Part shown: positions 1-8,025 of the stretch, piece after piece | Numbering within the stretch: position 1 is the stretch's first letter | Layout: each line of letters starts with the position of its first letter | Source: Pseudopedobacter beijingensis | Lineage (GTDB): Bacteria > Bacteroidota > Bacteroidia > Sphingobacteriales > Sphingobacteriaceae | Assembly (NCBI RefSeq): GCF_042678145.1 | Contig: NZ_JBHUDG010000012.1 | Span: 1-64,000 of the forward strand | DNA: 64,000 bases | Reading direction: 5' to 3' | Notes under the pieces: model-generated | Databases searched by the model: none | What the model was told of the DNA's origin: nothing | Seen by the model: the letters and a program-made list of their open reading frames with translations, nothing else | Translations under genes and position numbers: made by a program

Positions 1-49
1 ACTTCAAAATCTTGATGATCTGTGTTTCGCTAAACTTACTTTTTTTCAT
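1..49 (-). mobile_element. IS3-family transposase OrfA, N-terminal fragment at window edge
   Basis: Reading leftward from the ATG at 49-47 gives MKKSKFSETQIIKILK before the window ends. This is the usual opening of OrfA proteins (HTH_Tnp_1) of IS3-family elements. Only 16 codons are visible, so group and completeness cannot be judged. The probable terminal repeat starts about 56 bp upstream of the ATG, near position 105, as TGTAATCTTCCC on the minus strand. The element therefore appears to have landed in the 3' part of the Mrr-like gene that follows. Confidence 0.7.
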
Positions 50-100
50 TACCCTAAATTATAAAACTACATTAATAATCGTAGCTGTTTTAAGGGAAGA

Positions 101-442
101 TTACAATTGAACATTAGTGTTTTTAATTGCCTCAAATGCACCACTCTGAAAACCAATCTTTGATATTATCAGTCCGTAATTAGCTCCATAGTCGTTTATA
201 ACGGTTCGAAAAGAGTGAACAACACTTTTTGGAATGGCTTTTGCCCAAAATTTACATTCACATATGATTACGCTTTTAGAAACTTGGCTATTTATTTCTG
301 CATACACATCAACATTGACTTTTTCCCTTACTGTAATTATTTCTTTTTCTACTTCGCATTTATAACCACATACAGTTAAAATCTCAGCAACTTTGTTTTG
401 CAAATCTTTCCAGGTTTTCGGTTCATTTTCGTAAATAGTCAT
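101..442 (-). pseudogene. Mrr-like restriction endonuclease domain protein, 3' end probably removed by the IS
   Basis: This is a 113-residue protein with the Mrr_cat fold of type IV restriction and repair nucleases. The PD-(D/E)xK pattern is visible: Asp45 in NVDVYAEI, then Glu62 and Lys64 in ICECKFW, followed by the family segment around NDYGANYGLIIS. The frame stops right after FEAIKNTNVQL, where intact relatives usually continue with a T/W/EEF-type segment. The stop codon (101-103) lies inside the presumed IS terminus, so the tail was probably lost by insertion. Family membership is fairly secure. Activity of the truncated product is unknown, and it could still be a short Mrr-like protein. 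It lies downstream of, and co-directional with, the ImmA-type gene. Confidence 0.65.
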
Positions 443-565
443 TTATATATAGGTTTCTCAAAGATTTATAAAAATCATTTTTTTGAATCGTATCAATCTA
501 GTTTCAAAAAAGGATATTGAATAAGCAAATTTTAATTTTATAAAAGATTAGAAACGATGATCTGT

Positions 566-1375
566 TTATTCTTCCCAAACTACACTTATTATAGTTTTCA
601 TTTGCTTATAAGGAATACAATATTCAAAAAAATCACTATCATCCTCATCAGCTTTTAATTCGAACCACGTAGATTTATATATTGATTGAGCTTTATCTTT
701 TCCCGAATATAAAAAATCATAGTCAGCATCAATATACTCTTGAGCAACAGAATCTTCAGGAGGTGATAGTTTGGTGATTTCTTTTATTTTTATCCAATAA
801 CCATCTGACTTACTCCAATATTTAACCTGACCGTTATTAATAAAAACAACAAATAAGGGATATACATTTAATGATAATAACCTATAAATAATTGAGGTTA
901 AACTGGTTTTGAATCTTTCTGATAATTCTTTTACTAAATCAGGAGAGAACTTTTTTTTAAATGTCGCTTTCCGTATTAAATCTTCGGGCATTAATAGCTC
1001 TGATGCAAAATCGTTAGCTTCCCATTCCTGAATTCCTTTTTTTGCTTGCTGCTCTGCATTGTTAAACCAGTTTAGTGTATTGGGTGTTTCATCGTGAAGT
1101 TCTAAATCTAGTTTGTCATGTAGTAAAAAATGCCCGATTTCATGTGCGACAGTAAATCTTTTTCTCTCTTCAAACTGAATATTGGAGTTTATTTTTATTA
1201 ATGTCTTGGAGTTACCTCTGATAATTTTACCGTCTGAACTTGGTAATTTCTCCTCTATCAATGTTGCCCCAAGTCCGGCAACAAAAATATCCAAAGGAAT
1301 ATCAGTAATTTCATCGAAGCCGATTTCTTCTAATAGTGCTTTAGCCCTATTGGAACCTCTTCTATTTCGGATCAT
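566..1375 (-). CDS. ImmA/IrrE-type metallopeptidase (CapP-like)
   Basis: This 269-residue DUF955/M78 protein has the zinc motif HEIGH at residues 78-82. The third ligand is probably Glu119 in the characteristic WEANDFASELLMPE helix. ImmA-type proteases cleave repressors or anti-activators when a damage signal appears; in some CBASS loci the homologue CapP cleaves the repressor CapH. Here it is the last gene of a three-gene leftward operon and overlaps the preceding 134-residue gene by 14 bp. It lacks the fused N-terminal HTH present in many relatives. Protease family is confident; the role as a CBASS switch is inferred from position. Confidence 0.88.
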   Translation of the reverse strand: MIRNRRGSNRAKALLEEIGFDEITDIPLDIFVAGLGATLIEEKLPSSDGKIIRGNSKTLIKINSNIQFEERKRFTVAHEIGHFLLHDKLDLELHDETPNTLNWFNNAEQQAKKGIQEWEANDFASELLMPEDLIRKATFKKKFSPDLVKELSERFKTSLTSIIYRLLSLNVYPLFVVFINNGQVKYWSKSDGYWIKIKEITKLSPPEDSVAQEYIDADYDFLYSGKDKAQSIYKSTWFELKADEDDSDFFEYCIPYKQMKTIISVVWEE

Positions 1376-1766
1376 TTTCTAGTTTTTCCAGTAGTTCTAA
1401 TAAATTTTGATCTTTAATTATTTCTTTAATCTCATCAATTCCTAGATTATCTAAATTTCTGTATTGTACCTGAAATTGATTATTTGCAATTAAAGATTTT
1501 AAATAACTAATTGGCTTATCGATATTTTTCTCAATTGCACTTTGTAGTAATGCAGAAGCTTTTTCTAATAAATCATTGTCTCTTTGCTTATTAATATAAC
1601 CTTTTAAGAGAAATGAATGTTTACGGAAATTTTTAAGAGCATAATTTTCAATATCATTAATATCAAAACCTTCCTCTTTAAGAATTTCATCATAGGCACT
1701 AGAATCTCCGTCAATAATTTGGGAAATAATTGTCTCGTCTATCTTTTTGATGAAGTTATTTTTCAT
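1362..1766 (-). CDS. Unknown small protein of the sigma-like/ImmA module
   Basis: This 134-residue, charged, mostly helical protein has no recognised domain, signal peptide or membrane segment. It overlaps the sigma-like gene upstream by 11 bp and the ImmA-type gene downstream by 14 bp, so the three are very likely translationally coupled. A protein encoded between a sigma-like factor and an ImmA-type protease would suit an anti-factor that is the protease substrate. Nothing in the sequence proves that. It could also be a structural partner of either neighbour. Confidence 0.75.
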   Translation of the reverse strand: MKNNFIKKIDETIISQIIDGDSSAYDEILKEEGFDINDIENYALKNFRKHSFLLKGYINKQRDNDLLEKASALLQSAIEKNIDKPISYLKSLIANNQFQVQYRNLDNLGIDEIKEIIKDQNLLELLEKLENDPK

Positions 1767-2358
1767 AATTCAACACTTTCAATTTTGCTTTTATAAATGG
1801 TAACTTGCGATCTAATCGCTTTTTAATATTTGTCAGTTCATCGATTCCGATGCCTAATAACTCTGACAAGTCGTTTCGTTTCATGCCATTTATTATATAT
1901 GGTTCAAACAATAATAATTCATCATCTGTCGCTCCCATAGCTGTCAATTCATCATGGCATATAGATAATAAGGATTGGTAGTCCGAATCGTCAAAAGACA
2001 TTTCAACATCATTATCCAGAATTTCAAATGTTTCATTTGCTTTATCAAGTTCAGCGTTTAATGTGTTTGAAATGACACTATCTAGAGCACTTATTATCTG
2101 CTTTCGGAAATCAGGAAACTTATCAATATACCAGTTCCGTCCTCCTTCTCTTAAAAAGGCTTCGATCGTATCATTAATCATGTCTTCAATCATAATACCT
2201 CTAAAACCCTTTTGATAATTGTATTTAATTCCAAAAAAAGTCTTAAGCCTTATGATAGCGTGTTTGAAAAGAATAGCATAAAAATCCGAAGTATAAACCT
2301 CCTGAAGTGCCTTGCATTTCTCCTCAAAAGTTGCAACTTTTCTATTATCAGACTTCAT
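1756..2358 (-). CDS. Sigma-70-like (ECF-type) DNA-binding protein
   Basis: This is a 200-residue soluble protein. An N-terminal helical part resembles sigma region 2 (MIEDMINDTIEAFLREGG). A C-terminal part resembles a sigma region 4 helix-turn-helix (LSELLGIGIDELTNIKKRLD). It is the first gene of the leftward module and is divergent from the CBASS operon across 108 bp. That gap carries the motif AGCATTACWATRTA in front of both gene arms. The similarity is weak enough that it may be a sigma-derived regulator and not a functional sigma factor. Its most likely role is control of the module and of CBASS. Confidence 0.65.
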   Translation of the reverse strand: MKSDNRKVATFEEKCKALQEVYTSDFYAILFKHAIIRLKTFFGIKYNYQKGFRGIMIEDMINDTIEAFLREGGRNWYIDKFPDFRKQIISALDSVISNTLNAELDKANETFEILDNDVEMSFDDSDYQSLLSICHDELTAMGATDDELLLFEPYIINGMKRNDLSELLGIGIDELTNIKKRLDRKLPFIKAKLKVLNYEK

Positions 2359-2466
2359 TTATATAGTAATGCTTAAATTTTATAAAAAACTTCCATAGCA
2401 ATGGCAATTTATGAAATTAATATAGCATTACAATGTATACAAGACGTTTAACTAAAAAAATAAATT
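2359..2466. promoter_or_regulatory. Divergent control region between the regulatory module and CBASS
   Basis: A 14-bp motif AGCATTACWATRTA occurs twice, once reading towards each gene arm. The minus-strand copy covers 2373-2360, a few bases before the sigma-like ATG. The plus-strand copy covers 2424-2437, about 30 bp before the DUF3892 ATG. Twelve of the 14 positions are identical. Neither side has a standard TAnnTTTG box, which fits a dedicated regulator. Binding by the sigma-like protein is inferred. Confidence 0.5.
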
Positions 2467-2781
2467 ATGAGTAAGTCAGCAAATTATTTAATCTCTGGTG
2501 TTTGGAAAGATTCAAATGACAATATTACACATGTAATGTTGCATTTGGTAAATGATGGAGATTCATGGAGTATGGGTGAAAAAACATCAGAAGCCAATGC
2601 CATAGCATTACTAAAAAAAGGAAATATTATTAAGACAGTAGTATGGGGTTATCCTGGATGGAGTATTAAATCTAAGGTAACATATATTCAGAGAGCTGGA
2701 AAAGAATATTTAAGGAGCGAAGCAAATGCAACTACAAAAGATAATTTAGACAATTTAATATCAATGAAAGCAATTAAATAA
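2467..2781 (+). CDS. DUF3892 domain protein, first gene of the CBASS operon
   Basis: This 104-residue protein spans the DUF3892 pattern (opening with ISGVWKDSNDNITHVMLH and continuing through a GYPGWSIKSKVTYIQ-like core). No membrane segment or signal peptide is present. Its stop is 8 bp before the CD-NTase ATG, so the two are co-transcribed. DUF3892 proteins have no established biochemical role that I know of. Here it could be a sensor, a regulator or an accessory factor of the anti-phage system. Domain call is fairly sure; function unknown. Confidence 0.8.
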   Translation: MSKSANYLISGVWKDSNDNITHVMLHLVNDGDSWSMGEKTSEANAIALLKKGNIIKTVVWGYPGWSIKSKVTYIQRAGKEYLRSEANATTKDNLDNLISMKAIK

Positions 2782-2789
2782 TTATAAAT

Positions 2790-3770
2790 ATGGATAAAAA
2801 TTTACATTTAGATTCGGTAATTAAAACGCATCAAATTACCAAAGAAGAGCAACTTTTAACTAAGCACAAAGACAAAAGCAAAGAAGTTAAAGAGGCTTTA
2901 GAGGAAAAATACGATAGTAATATATACTCTACTTTTAATTCTGGTTCCTATGCAAAAAATACTGCTATGAATACCAAATTTGATTTTGACATGGTATGCC
3001 CTTTTAAAAGAAATGCATTTGGTTCTAATGGCACATTAAAGCAGATGTACGAAGATGTTTTTGATTTTTTATATGAGAAATATAAAGACGAGGCAAATGT
3101 TAGAAAACAAAAAGTTTCTATTGGGATTGAGTTTTTTGCCGATAATGACGGTGATATTGTAAAGATTGATGTTGTACCAGGACGAGAATTAAATAAAGAT
3201 CAATACAAAGATGATGAAAACCTTAATCTCTATGTTTACTATAAATATGGAAACTTTGACCAAGGCAGTGAGAGAATCAAAACAAACGTGCAGGCTCAAA
3301 TCAAAAATATAAAAGATAGAGCTACCAAAGAAAAAGATTCAATTAGAAAGGTCATCCGCCTGCTTAAAGTATGGAAAAACACCAAATATAATTACCCTGT
3401 AAAATCTTTCTTTTTGGAATTGATTACAATTAAAGCTTTTGATAATAAAGATGTATCAGGGAATTTATGGAGTAAACTAGAAACTGTATTGCAATATATT
3501 CGTGACGAAGTCACCGGCGAAAGTTTTACATTGAAAGATCCAGGAAATAGTTCTAATGACTTAATTGAAACTTTGACAACTTCAGAGAGACAGATACTGT
3601 CTGATGATATGAAGAATATGCTTGAAAGGATCGAAGATAACGATGAAAATATCAAAACTTATTTCCCTGAAAATTCAAAATTTGTTGAGGAAGAAGAAAT
3701 TGATAACAAATACGAAAACAAAGGAAACGGATTCTATTCTAATCCACCAAAAAATGAAAGATTCGGTTAA
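2790..3770 (+). CDS. CBASS CD-NTase (cyclic oligonucleotide synthase)
   Basis: This 326-residue nucleotidyltransferase is of the cGAS/DncV-like type. The signature is GSYAKNTA (Gly52-Ser53) followed by Asp65 and Asp67 in KFDFDMV, with the third catalytic aspartate at Asp127 in DIVKIDVVP. It should make a cyclic nucleotide messenger on phage infection. The clade cannot be assigned by eye. A NucC-type effector four genes on suggests a cyclic trinucleotide such as cAAA. The acidic, disordered C-terminus (about 290-326) is the expected site for Cap2-dependent conjugation. Cap2 starts just after its stop codon. Confidence 0.9.
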   Translation: MDKNLHLDSVIKTHQITKEEQLLTKHKDKSKEVKEALEEKYDSNIYSTFNSGSYAKNTAMNTKFDFDMVCPFKRNAFGSNGTLKQMYEDVFDFLYEKYKDEANVRKQKVSIGIEFFADNDGDIVKIDVVPGRELNKDQYKDDENLNLYVYYKYGNFDQGSERIKTNVQAQIKNIKDRATKEKDSIRKVIRLLKVWKNTKYNYPVKSFFLELITIKAFDNKDVSGNLWSKLETVLQYIRDEVTGESFTLKDPGNSSNDLIETLTTSERQILSDDMKNMLERIEDNDENIKTYFPENSKFVEEEEIDNKYENKGNGFYSNPPKNERFG

Positions 3771-3773
3771 GTG

Positions 3774-5435
3774 ATGGACAAAAGACTAAATACAATCCAG
3801 CAAATTTTTTCTGAACTAAATGGGATTTCAATTGAGACCCCATTTAGTTCAGATTTAGAATTTAATATAGTTGGAAAAATTAAAGTTCCAGTCGAGTCAA
3901 CAGACGATTACTTATTTTTTGATGTTAAGATTTATCCCGAGTATCCCTTAAAAAGAATGGATACAGAATCTATTACTTTTTCCAACAGCGATTATTTGGA
4001 GTATGGACACGTAATGGGTGATGGTTCAATTTGTATACATACTTCTCACCATACCGATTTAAAGAAAAAAATTGAGGTAGATATTAATTCACTAAAAAGA
4101 TGGATCTGGAAATACTATTTAAATAAAGATAATGATAAGCATTATGAACATTTGATTTTACAGCCTAAAGAATTTAAGGGGAATTATTTTTCTTTTTTGT
4201 TTACTGAAGTCGACCACGTTTTCAGCAATCAACAATTTGGTTTTTTCGAGTATTCAAAAATAAATAACGGATTGTATCATGAAAAGATTATTTTTAATAA
4301 TGTTATTCAGGAGTTCAGAGATTCTTCAAATAAAAAGCTTACAGCGTGTAATTGGAGTAGTTCAATAAAACAATTAACCAACAAAGATCTTGGTATCTAT
4401 ATTTTTTCAGATAATCCTCCTGCTAAGATGGGTAAATTTATAATAAGCAAGTGGGAAGATTTAGAAGGTTTAGTCAACCAAAATTTTCATAGTTTTCTCT
4501 ATAGTGTCCAGAAAAAAAATTTGAAACTGAATGGAAAACCAATTCCTTTTTTAATAGGTTATAGAATATCAGATAAAGAAATACACTGGCAGGTTGCTAT
4601 TTTAGAGATTGGAAAATTTCCAATTGAGACCTATAAAGAAAACAAAGTTTGGAAAGGTAAATTTATCAATGAAGACATTATATGGGGTATCACTAAAAAT
4701 TGCTCTTATGACTACTTCTTTGGCAGAGGTAGATTAAATGAGAAGATTACTAAAAGCAAGATACTCATTATTGGCATAGGTGCAATAGGCAGTATGGTTG
4801 CAACAACGTTGACTAGATGTGGTTGCACCAGTATTGATGTAGTTGACTATGATATTAAAGAACCTGAAAATGTATGTAGATCAGAATACTCTTTTTTGAC
4901 AGGTATTTGTAATAAAGTAGATGATTTGTCCAATGAATTATTCTCAATATCTCCTTTTGTTGAAGTTGGAATAATTAATCCAGTGATGTTTCATGTCGAA
5001 ACAAAAATAGACCAGGGAATAAACAATACTAATAATGAATTGCATAAAAAACTACTTCATTATGATATGATTATAGATTGTTCGACAGATAACGATTTGT
5101 TGTATGTTTTAAGTAAATTAGAACTTAATGGATTTATAACACTATCAATAACCAATAATGCTAAAGACCTTGTTTGTTCAGTTGAACCCAATAGTTATAA
5201 TTGGGTAATGAATCAATATGAAAATGTTTTGGAGAATGAGATGGAAAATTTACATAACCCAACCGGATGTTGGAGTCCAACATTTAAGGCTTCATATAAT
5301 GATATCAGCACATTGGTTCAATTTGCCATTAAGCATATTAACATGAAATTGAGTGATGAGAGTAAGAGTTTGAGAAACTTTGTTTTAAAAACGAACGAGA
5401 GCGATGTATTTTCAATAAAATTAGACGAGTTTTGA
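3774..5435 (+). CDS. cap2: Cap2, E2-E1 fusion of type II CBASS
   Basis: This is a roughly 553-residue protein. The N-terminal E2-like domain has its candidate catalytic cysteine in GDGSICIHT (about Cys87). The C-terminal ThiF/E1 adenylation domain starts near residue 330 with the nucleotide loop ILIIGIGAIG and DVVDYDIKEPENVCRS. A second conserved cysteine lies in TGCWSPTF (about Cys499), as in Cap2 E1 active sites. Cap2 ligates the CD-NTase C-terminus to targets and so primes it. ATG 3774 is preferred over the in-frame GTG 3771. The stop overlaps the next start as TTGA. Confidence 0.9.
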   Translation: MDKRLNTIQQIFSELNGISIETPFSSDLEFNIVGKIKVPVESTDDYLFFDVKIYPEYPLKRMDTESITFSNSDYLEYGHVMGDGSICIHTSHHTDLKKKIEVDINSLKRWIWKYYLNKDNDKHYEHLILQPKEFKGNYFSFLFTEVDHVFSNQQFGFFEYSKINNGLYHEKIIFNNVIQEFRDSSNKKLTACNWSSSIKQLTNKDLGIYIFSDNPPAKMGKFIISKWEDLEGLVNQNFHSFLYSVQKKNLKLNGKPIPFLIGYRISDKEIHWQVAILEIGKFPIETYKENKVWKGKFINEDIIWGITKNCSYDYFFGRGRLNEKITKSKILIIGIGAIGSMVATTLTRCGCTSIDVVDYDIKEPENVCRSEYSFLTGICNKVDDLSNELFSISPFVEVGIINPVMFHVETKIDQGINNTNNELHKKLLHYDMIIDCSTDNDLLYVLSKLELNGFITLSITNNAKDLVCSVEPNSYNWVMNQYENVLENEMENLHNPTGCWSPTFKASYNDISTLVQFAIKHINMKLSDESKSLRNFVLKTNESDVFSIKLDEF

Positions 5436-5896
5436 CATATAGAATTAATGAATTAGGTTTAACGCTGGAAATCGAAGATGATCTATTATGTAATTTAATA
5501 GATATTGGAATAAAACATTACCCAAATGAATTTGGTGGCTTTTTAATCGGAAATTATTCAGAGACTCTAACCCATCTAAAGATAACAGATACAATTTTGC
5601 CAAATAAATTTAAAGGAACACCTTATTTGTTTGAGAGGGATACAGTAGGTATTGATGATAAATTAAAACAATTTTATGCTGAAAAACCCAAGAAATATTA
5701 TCTGGGTGAGTGGCATACTCATCCAAATAATTTACCAATACCCAGCAGCACAGATATAAATGCCGTTAATTCAATTGCAAATCACCCTGAAGTTTCAATT
5801 AAAAATCCTATAATGCTGATCATAGGTTATAAAAAGACCAAAGTTGAGCTTGGTTTTTATGTTCAATTTAAAAATAAATTATATAGATATGAGTAA
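5432..5896 (+). CDS. cap3: Cap3, JAMM-family deconjugase
   Basis: This 154-residue Mov34/MPN/JAB protein has all metal and catalytic positions visible: Glu33 in NEFGGFLIG, His95 and His97 in EWHTHP, Ser105 and Asp108 in the SxxD part. In type II CBASS, Cap3 removes the CD-NTase from the targets to which Cap2 attached it. It appears to start with TTG at 5432, overlapping the Cap2 stop by four bases. That implies translational coupling and low, balanced expression. It also overlaps the effector gene by 8 bp. Confidence 0.9.
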   Translation: MTYRINELGLTLEIEDDLLCNLIDIGIKHYPNEFGGFLIGNYSETLTHLKITDTILPNKFKGTPYLFERDTVGIDDKLKQFYAEKPKKYYLGEWHTHPNNLPIPSSTDINAVNSIANHPEVSIKNPIMLIIGYKKTKVELGFYVQFKNKLYRYE

Positions 5897-6716
5897 TAAA
5901 ATAGATATAGGTGACTTATTTGCGGGATTGCAAAATCAAATGGTTGCACAATTAAATACTAACAGAGAATTCATTTTACATTCTGGGTCAAAAGGAGATT
6001 CCTTAGAAAACGTTTGGATCGAATGGCTGCGAAAATATTTACCTAATAGATATTGTGTTGACAAAGCAATTGTGATTGATAGTACAGGAAGTTTAAGCCA
6101 TCAATTAGACTTAGTAATTTATGATCAGCAATATACACCTTTCGTTTTTACTCAAAATGGCATTCACTATATTCCTGCTGAGGGTGTGTATGCCGTTTTT
6201 GAAGTTAAGCCTGATTTTCAGGGCAACGTAGCGAGTGATAATTTTTTTGAATACACAGGGAAGAAAATTGAAAGTGTAAGGAAATTAAAAAGAACTTCTG
6301 TGGGTATAATCAATGCCGGAATACCTCAAAGTCCTCGCGCATTGACAAAAATAGTTGGAGGTATTTTAGCTAGCACTAACACCTATGCAAAAAATAATAA
6401 TACTATTGAATCCCATTTAAAAGGTTTAACAGGATTACAAACTATTGAAATGGGGTGTGCCGTAGATTACGGTAGTTTTTATGTGAATTATGATGGAGAG
6501 GAAAACATATCAAATACAAATTTTGAGGAACGCATAGCAAATTACTACCTTGAAAGGACTTTTAACAGTACTACATTTAGTAAAAAAGAAAACTCTTTAG
6601 TCACTTTTTTTCTTCAACTCACAAGATATTTACAGCAGTCTATTGGAACAGTAGCAGCTATAGACTTGAATGCGTATGCTAGGGCTGTTGGATTTGAAAT
6701 TGATGAAAAGATATAA
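5889..6716 (+). CDS. nucC: NucC-type CBASS effector nuclease (DUF6602-like)
   Basis: The protein is 275 residues from ATG 5889, which overlaps the Cap3 stop. An earlier in-frame ATG at 5844 would extend into Cap3. The order of motifs follows E. coli NucC: DLFAGLQ, HSGSKGDSLENVWIEWL, LDLVIYDQQYTPFVF, YAVFEVK. The nuclease triad is Asp74, Glu105, Lys107, one position off the E. coli residues as I remember them. Arg54 and Tyr82 sit where the NucC allosteric pocket residues lie. NucC degrades DNA to kill the infected cell when bound to cyclic tri-AMP. It is about 30 residues longer than E. coli NucC. Confidence 0.88.
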   Translation: MSNKIDIGDLFAGLQNQMVAQLNTNREFILHSGSKGDSLENVWIEWLRKYLPNRYCVDKAIVIDSTGSLSHQLDLVIYDQQYTPFVFTQNGIHYIPAEGVYAVFEVKPDFQGNVASDNFFEYTGKKIESVRKLKRTSVGIINAGIPQSPRALTKIVGGILASTNTYAKNNNTIESHLKGLTGLQTIEMGCAVDYGSFYVNYDGEENISNTNFEERIANYYLERTFNSTTFSKKENSLVTFFLQLTRYLQQSIGTVAAIDLNAYARAVGFEIDEKI

Positions 6717-6995
6717 AACTGCATTGTCAGAAAAAGTTACCTAAATCAAATAACTCATAAAAAAAATCCAATTAATTGTTTGTTATAGTGTGAAATAAAA
6801 AGCAGTCTATCAATAAGAATTTAAACTAGCAGTATAAGTTGAATACTAAGCTTTTATAAAGAATATCAAAAAATTCAGGTAACGATTTGGTAACGGTGCT
6901 TATTGCTTTGCTTTTCAACGTGTTTCCGTTAGCTCATAGCAAATATACAAAAACATATGTCTGAAAACAAGATCATAAATGATACGAAAATCAAA
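6717..6995. other. Intergenic stretch with tandem GTAAC repeats; candidate left end of the mobile element
   Basis: No gene is supported in these about 280 bases between the CBASS operon and rteC. On the plus strand GTAAC occurs at 6879-6883 and 6890-6894. On the minus strand the unit reads GTTACCAAATCGTTAC. Upstream of the integrase at 50730-50745 the minus strand reads GTTACTAAAACGTTAC, which is 14 of 16 identical in the same orientation. This may be an attachment or integrase-binding site, or the remains of another integrase promoter. Confidence 0.35.
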
Positions 6996-7019
6996 AAGCA
7001 GTGAACTTAATCACTGCTT
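6996..7019 (-). terminator. Terminator of rteC
   Basis: A perfect 9-bp stem AAGCAGTGA/TCACTGCTT with a 6-nt loop is followed on the minus strand by a run of five T. It starts 12 bp past the rteC stop codon. Confidence 0.7.
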
Positions 7020-7030
7020 GAAAATATTAA

Positions 7031-7867
7031 TTATTCAAAATCTCTATCCATATGCTCTTCCAAAGATTTTTTTAATTGATCCAAATAGGCTGTTCTGGAA
7101 CCAGCACGCATTTTCATTCGGTGAAAGGCATGATGAATATCTCCTAATTCAATGTTGAAAATAGACTGCATTATTGCTGTAATTTTTCTTATGCTTACAT
7201 TCCCATTTAAAATAGATCCATTTGTATGTATTGCATATATCAATTCTATCAAAGCATTTTTTGATTCCGTCCATACCAATTGTTGTATGTTCTCAGCTTT
7301 AGTCATATCAAATAATCCACTATTTATACGAAAAATGAGATAATCATAAAATAATTCATCACCTATTATTCTTGCTACTTTATAATCGAAGTAAGTAGAA
7401 AATCTGTGATCAGATTCAAAAATGTGACTATTAAGCCCATTGTCTATATTTATCTGCCCTCTAATAAATAATTCTTCATCCCGATCTATACGTCCCGATC
7501 GGTAATATCTGTAGAAAGGGCAATTGCAGGTGTTTTCTCTATAAATATTTTCAATCTTTTGTAATTCATCCGAAAAATATTTTTTGTGAACATCCCACAT
7601 CCCACTTGGACAACTGCTCTCAATTTTGAACACCTTATTATAGAAAATTAATTTCCCTTGTATTTCGGGTTTTATTTTCTTGAAAAATTCAATTTCTTGA
7701 TTAGGTTGTTCAAATCCATTTTCCATGATATAATCTCGTAATCTTTCCAGTTTAGACAATAGAAAAGAAACAACTTTGCGTGTACTTTCTATTACATTTT
7801 GTGAGTTTAAATCCAATTTCTTTTCTTCTTCCCTTATTGATAAAAGGATGTTTTTAATGTACCTCAT
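7031..7867 (-). CDS. rteC: RteC family regulator of mobile element excision
   Basis: This 278-residue protein matches RteC along its length. It has an N-terminal helical part with the FFKKIKPEIQGKLIFYNKVF motif typical of the family, a Cys-rich segment (CNCPFYRYYRSG) and a C-terminal winged-helix-like part. In CTnDOT, RteC activates excision genes in response to a signal. Here it stands at the left end of the cargo, facing away from the sulfur genes and without RteA/RteB partners. It supports the reading that the following 43 kb belong to an integrative conjugative or mobilisable element. Confidence 0.85.
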   Translation of the reverse strand: MRYIKNILLSIREEEKKLDLNSQNVIESTRKVVSFLLSKLERLRDYIMENGFEQPNQEIEFFKKIKPEIQGKLIFYNKVFKIESSCPSGMWDVHKKYFSDELQKIENIYRENTCNCPFYRYYRSGRIDRDEELFIRGQINIDNGLNSHIFESDHRFSTYFDYKVARIIGDELFYDYLIFRINSGLFDMTKAENIQQLVWTESKNALIELIYAIHTNGSILNGNVSIRKITAIMQSIFNIELGDIHHAFHRMKMRAGSRTAYLDQLKKSLEEHMDRDFE

Positions 7868-7954
7868 AATACTTCAATTTTTAATGAATAAATACTTTAT
7901 TATAACTACTACAGCTACTTAGCTTAATATTATTCTTCATAAATATGCTTTTCA

Positions 7955-7998
7955 GTAACATTTGTTACAGACTTTTTTTTATTCAAAATATACTTTTA
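7955..7998 (+). promoter_or_regulatory. Crp/Fnr-type site plus -7 box of the SQR-like gene
   Basis: Palindrome GTAACATTTGTTAC at 7955-7968 is followed by TACTTTTA (TAnnTTTG-like) at 7991-7998, start-to-start 36 nt. It places transcription start near 8004, so translation must start at 8026 and not at the upstream ATG 7945. Confidence 0.7.
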
Positions 7999-8025
7999 CG
8001 CAATTATCAAATAAATATCAAGGGT

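Noticed and set aside
7945..8025. N-terminal extension of the SQR-like protein from ATG 7945
   Set aside because: The Crp/Fnr palindrome and the -7 box lie inside this stretch, so it is promoter and not coding.
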